Source: DATLFP01 sp035540955 (lineage in GTDB: Bacteria > Actinomycetota > Acidimicrobiia > Acidimicrobiales > CADCSY01). From it: a stretch of DNA of 19,700 bases. Numbering within the stretch: position 1 is the stretch's first letter; every line of letters starts with the position of its first letter. This document shows positions 1 to 5,648 of this stretch, piece by piece. The stretch is from the NCBI GenBank assembly GCA_035540955.1, contig DATLFP010000162.1, positions 1 to 19,700 of the forward strand, in the 5' to 3' direction. A program made the translations under genes and the position numbers. Below the pieces are notes generated by a model, which did not search any database, was not told the origin of the DNA, and worked only from the letters and a program-made list of their open reading frames with translations.

Positions 1-1
1 C

Positions 2-355
2 GAGATCCTGCACGAGCGGGGCATCGAGCTGGTGGCCATGGCCGGCTTCGGCACCGTCGTGCCCAAGGCGGTGCCATCGTTCCGGGGCGTGATGCTCAAC
101 ACCCACCCGTCGCTGCTGCCGGCGTTCAAGGGCTGGCACCCGGTGCGTGACGCCCTGGCCTACGGCGTGAAGGTCACCGGCACCACCGTGCACATCGTCA
201 CCGAGGAGCTCGACGAGGGGCCGATCCTCGCCCAGGAGGCGGTGGCGGTGCTGCCCGGCGACACCGAGGAGACGCTGCACGAGCGCATCAAGCAGGTCGA
301 GCGTCGCCTCTACCCTGCAACCATCACCCAGGTCATCGCAGGGGAGCTTCCATGA
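2..355 (+). CDS. purN: PurN, phosphoribosylglycinamide formyltransferase (5' end outside window)
   Basis: PurN transfers the formyl group of 10-formyl-THF to GAR, the third step of purine synthesis, in the cytoplasm. Only the C-terminal 117 residues are visible; the reading frame is open to the left edge. The active-site motif NTHPSLLP carries the conserved Asn and His, and EELDEGPI carries the catalytic Asp (equivalents of E. coli N106, H108 and D144). The family is usually about 200 residues, so roughly 85-95 are missing upstream. The internal GTG at 32 and ATG at 38 lie inside the fold and are not starts. The stop TGA (353-355) overlaps the purH ATG (352-354) in ATGA, which indicates translational coupling in one operon. 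Confidence 0.95.
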   Translation, partial: EILHERGIELVAMAGFGTVVPKAVPSFRGVMLNTHPSLLPAFKGWHPVRDALAYGVKVTGTTVHIVTEELDEGPILAQEAVAVLPGDTEETLHERIKQVERRLYPATITQVIAGELP

Positions 356-1947
356 CCACGGCCACGAGGCGAGCGCTGCTGTCGGTCTACGACAAGGCGG
401 GCGTGGCCGACCTCGCCCGCGGGCTGGTCGACCTCGGCTGGGAGCTGATCTCCAGCGGCGGCACCGCCCGCCACCTGGCCGACGCCGGGCTCCCGGTCAC
501 CGACCTCGCCGAGCTCACCGGCTACCCGCCGATGCTCGGCCACCGGGTGGTCACCCTGCACCCGCTGATCCACGGCGCCATCCTCGCCGACCGCGACGAC
601 CCCGCCCACCAGGCCGACCTCGACGCCCACGGCATCACGCCCGTCGACCTCGTGGTCGCCAACCTCTACCCGTTCGGCTCCGACCCCGCCGACTTCGAGC
701 ACGCCCCGTCCGCCGGAGATGGCGCAAGCGGCGGGGGACGGGGCGAGGACCTCATCGACATCGGCGGGCCGGCCATGACCCGGGCGGCGGCCAAGAACCA
801 CGCCCACGTGGGCATCGTCGTCGACCCCGCCGACTACCCGCTCGTGCTCGACGAGCTGCGGTCGGCCGGCTCGCTCTCGGCGCCCACTCGGCGGGCGCTG
901 GCCCGCAAGGCGTTCGCCACCACCGCCGCCTACGACGCCGCCGTGGTGTCGTGGTTCGACCAGACCAGCGACCAGCCCGAGGTGCTCCCGCCCACCCTGC
1001 ACCTGGCGCTCGAGCGGGTGCAGGAGCTGCGCTACGGCGAGAACCCCCACCAGTCGGGGGCCCGCTACCGGACCGTCGGCGCCCGCTCGTGGTGGGACGA
1101 CGTCGAGCAGCACTTCGGCATGGCCCTCAGCTACCTCAACCTCTACGACGCCGACGCCGCCTGGTCGATGGCGCACGACCTCGGCGCTGCCGCCGGGGCC
1201 GGCGGGCAGCCGTGCGTGGCCATCATCAAGCACGCCAACCCGTCGGGACTGGCGGTGCACGCGTCGCTGGCCGAGGCCTACCAGCGGGCGCTCGAGTGCG
1301 ACGAGCGGTCGGCGTTCGGCGGCATCGTGGCGCTGACCCAGGTGGTCGACGCCGACACCTGCGAGCGCATCGTCGCCGGCCCCCAGGCCGACGTCATCAT
1401 CGCCCCCGGCTACGACGACGGCGTGCTCGACGCCCTCCGCAAGAAGCGCCGGAACACGCGCGTGCTCACCGCCCCGCCACCCACGCCCGAGCCGCTGCAG
1501 CTGCGTCAGATCAGCGGCGGGTTCCTCGTGCAGGACGCCCACCACTTCCCGACCGTCCGGGCCGACTGGCGGGTGGTGACGAAGCGCCAGCCGACCGAGG
1601 ACGAGTGGCTCGACGCCGAGTTCGCCATGCGGGTCTGCGGCTGGGTGAAGTCGAACGCCATCATCCTCGCCAAGGACCGCACGGCGTGGGGCATCGGCGC
1701 CGGCCAGCAGAACCGGGTCGAGTCCGGCGAGATCGCCACCGCCAAGGCCGCCGGGCGGGCGAAGGGCGGGGCGTGCGCGAGCGACGCCTTCTACCCCTTC
1801 CCCGACGGCATCGAGGCGGCGGCCGCCGCCGAGGTGGCCGTGATCATCCAACCGGGCGGCGGCGTGAACGACGACCAGAACATCGCCAAGGCCGACGAGC
1901 TGGGCGTGGCCATGGTGTTCACCGGCGAACGGCACTTCCTGCACTGA
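352..1947 (+). CDS. purH: PurH, bifunctional AICAR transformylase / IMP cyclohydrolase
   Basis: PurH performs the last two steps of IMP synthesis: formylation of AICAR with 10-formyl-THF, then ring closure. It has 531 residues, a normal length. The N-terminal MGS-like cyclohydrolase domain covers about residues 1-200 (SSGGTAR near 34-40, NLYPF with Tyr106, IDIGGPAM with Asp136, AAAKN with Lys148). The transformylase domain follows (LRYGENPHQ, the catalytic pair Lys293-His294 in IIKHANPSG, GIGAGQ, ASDAFYPFPDG, and the C-terminal RHFLH). GGGGAG (341-346) lies 5 nt before the ATG. Two oddities: the usual RVKTLHP motif reads RVVTLHP, and about 14 Gly/Ala/Ser-rich residues (118-131), encoded by a palindrome, are inserted before IDIGG. 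The assignment is secure. Confidence 0.97.
   Translation: MTTATRRALLSVYDKAGVADLARGLVDLGWELISSGGTARHLADAGLPVTDLAELTGYPPMLGHRVVTLHPLIHGAILADRDDPAHQADLDAHGITPVDLVVANLYPFGSDPADFEHAPSAGDGASGGGRGEDLIDIGGPAMTRAAAKNHAHVGIVVDPADYPLVLDELRSAGSLSAPTRRALARKAFATTAAYDAAVVSWFDQTSDQPEVLPPTLHLALERVQELRYGENPHQSGARYRTVGARSWWDDVEQHFGMALSYLNLYDADAAWSMAHDLGAAAGAGGQPCVAIIKHANPSGLAVHASLAEAYQRALECDERSAFGGIVALTQVVDADTCERIVAGPQADVIIAPGYDDGVLDALRKKRRNTRVLTAPPPTPEPLQLRQISGGFLVQDAHHFPTVRADWRVVTKRQPTEDEWLDAEFAMRVCGWVKSNAIILAKDRTAWGIGAGQQNRVESGEIATAKAAGRAKGGACASDAFYPFPDGIEAAAAAEVAVIIQPGGGVNDDQNIAKADELGVAMVFTGERHFLH
702..745. repeat. Imperfect palindrome inside purH
   Basis: The left arm 702-715 pairs with the right arm 729-745, leaving a 3-G bulge on the right side (6 bp plus 8 bp) and a 13-nt loop. 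It encodes the Gly/Ala/Ser-rich insert of PurH in frame, in the linker between the NLYPF and IDIGG motifs, where typical PurH proteins are shorter. It may be a small palindromic element that invaded the gene, or simple GC-rich expansion. Confidence 0.6.
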
Positions 1948-1948
1948 T

Positions 1949-1992
1949 GCGAGCGCCAGCGAGCAGCAGCCGACAGCGCGAGCGCCAGCGAG
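1949..1992. repeat. Pair of 15-bp direct repeats between purH and folD
   Basis: GCGAGCGCCAGCGAG occurs at 1949-1963 and again, identical, at 1978-1992, in the spacer just after the purH stop. The copies are 29 bp apart, start to start. The function is unknown. Confidence 0.8.
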
Positions 1993-2008
1993 CCTGGCGG
2001 GGATGGGT

Positions 2009-2025
2009 GTGGGGCGCAGCCCCAC
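2009..2025. other. Short perfect hairpin before folD
   Basis: GTGGGGC-GCA-GCCCCAC forms a 7-bp stem with a 3-nt loop, ending 10 nt before the folD ATG and directly before its GGGAG ribosome-binding site. No T-tract follows. It could act as a processing or attenuation structure between purH and folD, or be part of the same spacer repeat as the direct repeats just upstream. Confidence 0.55.
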
Positions 2026-2035
2026 GGGAGCACTG

Positions 2036-2923
2036 ATGGGGAAGAGCGACGTGATCTTCATGCCGGGGGCACCGGTGGCCGACGCCGTCCTCGCCGACGT
2101 GGCGGTGCGGGTCGCCGAGCTGCGCTCGCGGGGCAAGACGGTGGGGCTCGGCACCGTGCTCGTGGGCGACGACGGGCCGAGCGCCCGCTACGTCGCCAAG
2201 AAGCACCAGACCTCCGAGCAGCACGGCATGACCTCGCACCACGCCGACCTGCCCGCCGACGCGTCGCTGCAGCAGATCCTCGACGTCGTCCACCGGTTCA
2301 ACGACGACCCCGCCGTCGACGGCTACCTCGTGCAGACCCCCTTCCCCAACCGCGACTTCGAAGGTCCGGTGCTCGAGGCCATCGATCCCGACAAGGACGC
2401 CGACGGCATGCACCCGACCAACATCGGGCGGCTGGCGCACGGCCTCCCGGGGCCCGTGCCGTGCACCCCGGCCGGCATCGTCGCCATGCTGCAGCACTAC
2501 GCCATCCCGGTGGAGGGGCGCCACGTCGTGGTCGTCGGCCGGGGCCCGACGCTGGGCCGCCCGCTGTCGCTCTTGCTATCGCTCAAGCGGCCCGGGGGCA
2601 ACGCGGCGGTGACCACCGTGCACACCGGCGTGCCCAACATCGCCGACTACACCCGCCAGGCCGACATCCTCATCGGGGCCGCCGGCGTGCCCGGGATCAT
2701 CCAGCCCGACATGGTGCGGCCCGGGTCGGTGGTGATCAACGGCGGGCTGAGCTTCCGCGGCCGGGCCGACAAGCCCATCCTCATGCCCGACGTCGACGAG
2801 GCGTGCGAGGAGGTCGCCGGCTGGATCACGCCGCGGCTCGGCGGGGTGGGCGTCACCACCGTCGCCATGCTGCTCCAGAACACCGTCGCCCTCGCCGAGA
2901 GACGGTTCCCGGGTACGCCGTAG
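2036..2923 (+). CDS. folD: FolD, methylene-THF dehydrogenase / methenyl-THF cyclohydrolase
   Basis: FolD interconverts 5,10-methylene-THF, methenyl-THF and 10-formyl-THF using NADP, and so supplies the formyl donor used by the PurN and PurH encoded upstream. It has 295 residues, close to the family length. Tyr52 and Lys56 in ARYVAKK match the catalytic pair, with Gln100 in LVQTPFP and Asp123 in DKDADGMHP; PCTPAGI and the nucleotide-binding VVVVGRG follow. I chose the ATG at 2036 because GGGAG (2026-2030) lies 5 nt upstream; the in-frame ATG at 2003 would translate the spacer hairpin. It is a divergent member: the usual VGRSxxVGxP reads VGRGPTLGRP, and the usual PVPGGVGPMT reads PRLGGVGVTT. 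Confidence 0.93.
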   Translation: MGKSDVIFMPGAPVADAVLADVAVRVAELRSRGKTVGLGTVLVGDDGPSARYVAKKHQTSEQHGMTSHHADLPADASLQQILDVVHRFNDDPAVDGYLVQTPFPNRDFEGPVLEAIDPDKDADGMHPTNIGRLAHGLPGPVPCTPAGIVAMLQHYAIPVEGRHVVVVGRGPTLGRPLSLLLSLKRPGGNAAVTTVHTGVPNIADYTRQADILIGAAGVPGIIQPDMVRPGSVVINGGLSFRGRADKPILMPDVDEACEEVAGWITPRLGGVGVTTVAMLLQNTVALAERRFPGTP

Positions 2924-2933
2924 CCTGTCGGGC

Positions 2934-3800
2934 GTGCCCCGAGTCGCCGACCTGCTGCGGGAGAAGCGGACCTTCTCCTTCGAGTTCACCCCGCCCCGGG
3001 ACGACGCCGCCCAGCGCCGCCTCGAGAAGGCGCTCCTCAAGCTGGAGCGACTGCAGCCCGACTTCACCTCGGTCACCTACGGCGCCCTCGGGTCGACCAA
3101 GGACAAGACCTGGGAGATCGTCGAGCACATCCACCACAACACGTCGATGCCGGTGATGCCGCACCTCACCTGCGTCGGGCACACCCGCGCCCAGATCGAG
3201 CAGATCGTGGGCGGTTACCGCGACATGGGCATCGAGAACCTCCTCGCCCTCGGCGGGGACCCGCCGGCCGACGGCCATCCGGTGGCCGACGACTTCCACT
3301 TCGCCGCCGAGCTGATCGACGCCGTACGGGAGATCGGCGACTTCTGCATCGGCGTGGCCGCGTTCCCCGAGCTGCACCCGCGCTCGCCCGACCGGGAGAC
3401 CGACCGCCGCCACCTCGCCGCCAAGCTGCGCCTGGCCGACTTCGCCATCACCCAGTTCGGGTTCGCGCCCGACGACTACTTCCGGATGGTCGACGAGCTC
3501 GCCGCCCTCGGCGTCGACACCCCGGTGATCCCGGGCGTGATGCTGTTCACCAACGTCGATGGCCTCCGGCGCATGGCGAGGCTGAACAACGCCGCCATAC
3601 CGGCCGACCTCGACGCCGCCCTCGACCGGGTCGCCGGCGACCCGACCGAGACCCGCAAGCTGGCCGTCGAGTGGGGCACCCGGATCGCCGCCGAGCTGCT
3701 GGAGCGCGGGGTCCCGGGCATCCACTTCTACACGATGAACGCCAGCCACGCGACCCTCGATCTCTACGAGAAGCTGGGCCTCACCCCCACCGCGCCCTAG
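2934..3800 (+). CDS. metF: MetF-type methylenetetrahydrofolate reductase
   Basis: This flavoenzyme reduces 5,10-methylene-THF to 5-methyl-THF for methionine synthesis. It has 288 residues, a normal bacterial length. It shows FSFEFTPP with Glu17 (E. coli Glu28), SVTYGA (46-51), PHLTC, GDPP with Asp109 (FAD and folate contact, E. coli Asp120), GVAAFPELHP, ITQFGF with Gln174, PVIPGVM and the C-terminal GIHFYTMN. It starts at GTG 2934, 10 nt after the folD stop, with no clear ribosome-binding site, so it is probably translated by coupling. The usual ALRGDPP reads ALGGDPP (Arg to Gly at 107) and ITQFFF reads ITQFGF. The gene ends the one-carbon cluster; a long palindrome follows. Confidence 0.95.
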   Translation: MPRVADLLREKRTFSFEFTPPRDDAAQRRLEKALLKLERLQPDFTSVTYGALGSTKDKTWEIVEHIHHNTSMPVMPHLTCVGHTRAQIEQIVGGYRDMGIENLLALGGDPPADGHPVADDFHFAAELIDAVREIGDFCIGVAAFPELHPRSPDRETDRRHLAAKLRLADFAITQFGFAPDDYFRMVDELAALGVDTPVIPGVMLFTNVDGLRRMARLNNAAIPADLDAALDRVAGDPTETRKLAVEWGTRIAAELLERGVPGIHFYTMNASHATLDLYEKLGLTPTAP

Positions 3801-3827
3801 CCACCGCCCCGACAAGCGGGAAAACCC

Positions 3828-3878
3828 CGAACGTTGTCGCGCTCGCCCGGCGGAGCCGGGCGAGCGCGACAAGGTTCG
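3828..3878. repeat. 51-bp palindromic repeat, copy 1 (possible bidirectional terminator)
   Basis: The arms 3828-3851 and 3855-3878 pair over 24 bp with a single mismatch, around the loop GGA. The element lies between the convergent genes metF and icd and ends 2 nt from the icd stop codon. The outer arms (CGAAC-TTGTCGCG) match two further 51-bp copies at 11478-11528 and at 11539-11571 plus 12856-12873. There is no T-tract on either side, so termination is inferred from the position and stem strength. Confidence 0.9.
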
Positions 3879-3880
3879 AC

Positions 3881-5098
3881 TCAGGACATGGCCTTCTGGA
3901 GGTTGCGGTCGAGGGCGTCGAGGAAGTCCTCGGTGGTGAGCCACTCGGCGCCGCCGGGGACGAGCAGGGCGAGGTCCTTGGTCATCTCGCCGCCCTCGAC
4001 GGTCTCCACGCACACCCGCTCGAGGGTGTCGGCGAACGCGCCCACCTCGGGCGTGCCGTCGAGCTTGGCCCGGAAGGCGAGCCCGCGCGTCCACGCGAAG
4101 ATCGACGCGATCGGGTTCGTCGAGGTCTTGTTGCCCTTCTGGTGCTCGCGGAAGTGGCGGGTCACGGTGCCGTGCGCGGCCTCCGCCTCACACGTCTTGC
4201 CGTCGGGCGTGAGGAGCACCGACGTCATGAGCCCGAGCGACCCGAAACCCTGGGCGACGGTGTCGGACTGCACGTCGCCGTCGTAGTTCTTGCACGCCCA
4301 GACGATGCCGCCCTCCCACTTCATGACCTGGGCGACCATGTCGTCGATGAGGCGGTGCTCGTAGGTGATGCCGGCCTTGTCGAAGTCGGCCTTGAACTCG
4401 GCGTCGAAGATCTCCTCGAACAGATCCTTGAACCGACCGTCGTAGGCCTTGAGGATCGTGTTCTTCGTCGACAGGTAGAGCGGCCACCCGCGGTCGAGGG
4501 CGTAGCGCATCGACGCCCGTGCGAAGTCGCGGATCGAGTCGTCGAAGTTGTACATGCCCATCGCGACGCCGCCGCCGGTGAAGCGCGCCACCTCCATCTC
4601 GATCGGCTCGTCGTCGCCGTCGGGCGTGTAGGTGATGGTGACGACGCCGGGCCCGGGCACCACGAAGTCGCTCGCCTTGTACTGGTCGGCGTGGGCGTGG
4701 CGGCCGATCACGATGGGCTTGGTCCAGCCCGGGACCAGACGAGGGATGTTGGAGCAGATGATCGGCTCCCGGAACACCACGCCGCCGAGGATGTTGCGGA
4801 TCGTGCCGTTCGGCGACCGCCACATCTTCTTCAGGCCGAACTCCTCGACCCGCGCCTCGTCGGGCGTGATGGTGGCGCACTTCACGCCGACGCCGTGCTG
4901 CTTGATGGCCTCGGCCGCATCGATGGTCACCTGGTCGTCGGTGTCGTCGCGGTGCTCGATGCCGAGGTCGTAGTAGAGGAGCTCGACGTCGAGGTACGGC
5001 AGGATGAGCTTGTCCTTGATGAACGCCCAGATGATGCGCGTCATCTCGTCGCCGTCGAGCTCGACGACGGGCTTCGCGACCTTGATCTTCGGGCTCAT
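3881..5098 (-). CDS. icd: NADP-dependent isocitrate dehydrogenase (dimeric, eukaryote-like class)
   Basis: The enzyme oxidatively decarboxylates isocitrate to 2-oxoglutarate in the TCA cycle and yields NADPH. At 405 residues it matches the homodimeric class related to human IDH1, not the E. coli type. KMWRSPNGTIRN holds the substrate-binding Ser and Arg101, Arg110 follows, and IGRHAHADQYKASDF holds Arg133 (human IDH1 Arg132) and Tyr140. NYDGDVQSD carries metal-binding Asp residues, and AHGTVTRHFREH is the NADP-binding loop with the Arg-His pair typical of NADP use. GGAG lies 8 nt before the ATG. The start also overlaps the stop of a 10-codon upstream ORF in ATGA. It is convergent with metF and lies 63 nt downstream of the DUF5709-like gene. 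Confidence 0.96.
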   Translation of the reverse strand: MSPKIKVAKPVVELDGDEMTRIIWAFIKDKLILPYLDVELLYYDLGIEHRDDTDDQVTIDAAEAIKQHGVGVKCATITPDEARVEEFGLKKMWRSPNGTIRNILGGVVFREPIICSNIPRLVPGWTKPIVIGRHAHADQYKASDFVVPGPGVVTITYTPDGDDEPIEMEVARFTGGGVAMGMYNFDDSIRDFARASMRYALDRGWPLYLSTKNTILKAYDGRFKDLFEEIFDAEFKADFDKAGITYEHRLIDDMVAQVMKWEGGIVWACKNYDGDVQSDTVAQGFGSLGLMTSVLLTPDGKTCEAEAAHGTVTRHFREHQKGNKTSTNPIASIFAWTRGLAFRAKLDGTPEVGAFADTLERVCVETVEGGEMTKDLALLVPGGAEWLTTEDFLDALDRNLQKAMS

Positions 5099-5127
5099 CG
5101 AGTCGACTCCGCAGGCTTCGTCTCCAT
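5095..5127 (-). other. Candidate 10-codon leader ORF overlapping the icd start
   Basis: An ATG at 5127-5125 opens a frame encoding METKPAESTR, whose TGA (5097-5095) overlaps the icd ATG in ATGA. A TAGGGT box (5139-5134) lies 6 nt before this ATG, so a transcript could begin at the ATG itself. The icd gene also has its own GGAG, so reinitiation would be possible. This is inferred from geometry alone. Confidence 0.35.
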
Positions 5128-5133
5128 GACCTG

Positions 5134-5139
5134 ACCCTA
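5134..5139 (-). promoter_or_regulatory. Candidate -10 box for icd (leader ORF)
   Basis: TAGGGT on the minus strand fits the actinobacterial TAnnnT -10 consensus and lies 6 nt before the ATG of the leader ORF. I see no convincing -35 hexamer 16-18 nt upstream. Confidence 0.35.
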
Positions 5140-5161
5140 CTCAGCCGTCCCCGAGAGCCGA

Positions 5162-5560
5162 TCAGTCCTCGTCGTCCACGTAGCCGTCGCCGTCGCCCAT
5201 CGGGGGCTCCTCGGTGAGGTGCATGGCCGCCTCCTCGGCCGAGGTCACCTCCTCGAGGTCCTGCACCGACCAGTCGCCGCTCGACCGGTGGCGCTCGTCC
5301 TGGGACTCCTCGGCGACGGCGTCGGCCTCGTCGTCGAACCCCGCTTCGCCGGCCTGGTCCAGCAGGTGGCCGAGCTCGCCGCGCCGACCGCCGCCCTGAC
5401 CCTCGGGCACCTCCCGGCGCCGGCGCTCGGCCACCGAGTCGGCGGCGTCGGTCACCCCCCGATCCTCGGCCCCGAGGGGTCGGTCGGGCGGGTACTGCTG
5501 CAGATCGGACATGGCGTCCTCGTCGAGCTGCTCGGAGCGGTCGGGATCGTCGCTGGTCAC
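5162..5560 (-). CDS. Small acidic protein, DUF5709-like, function unknown
   Basis: A 132-residue, strongly acidic and hydrophilic protein with no membrane segment and no catalytic motif. The stretch YPPDRPLGAEDRGVT, then DSVAERRRREVPE, and the late SAEEAAMHL resemble actinobacterial DUF5709 proteins, which carry a similar Y-PPERP-G motif and a C-terminal AEEAA-H segment. The function is unknown; the composition suggests a disordered protein. The GTG at 5560 has a GGGAGGG that is only about 1 nt away, too close for normal use. The ATG at 5512 has GAGGA 4 nt upstream and would give 116 residues starting MSDLQQYPPD, which may be the true start. It shares a divergent control region with the aldehyde dehydrogenase gene and precedes icd by 63 nt. 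Confidence 0.65.
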   Translation of the reverse strand: MTSDDPDRSEQLDEDAMSDLQQYPPDRPLGAEDRGVTDAADSVAERRRREVPEGQGGGRRGELGHLLDQAGEAGFDDEADAVAEESQDERHRSSGDWSVQDLEEVTSAEEAAMHLTEEPPMGDGDGYVDDED

Positions 5561-5602
5561 CCCTCCCTGATACCCCCGGCGGGCTGGGCGGAACAGGGAC
5601 TT

Positions 5603-5618
5603 CTGACAGTAGTGTCAG
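5603..5618. promoter_or_regulatory. Operator-like dyad upstream of the aldehyde dehydrogenase gene
   Basis: CTGACAGTAGTGTCAG is a perfect 6-4-6 inverted repeat. It contains TAGTGT (5610-5615), a possible -10 box for the gene that starts at 5649. A second overlapping dyad, GTCAG-C-CTGAC, lies at 5614-5624. Size and symmetry suit a dimeric repressor such as a TetR-family protein, but no regulator gene is in the window. Confidence 0.5.
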
Positions 5619-5648
5619 CCTGACCGATCAGTCTCTGGAGGGATGCGG

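Noticed and set aside
1949..1992. CRISPR array
   Set aside because: Only two 15-bp repeats with a 14-bp spacer, and no cas genes. This is a simple direct repeat.
310..2154. 614-codon minus-strand frame opposite purH
   Set aside because: Antisense shadow: Val/Gly/Arg-rich, no motifs, opposite an unmistakable PurH.
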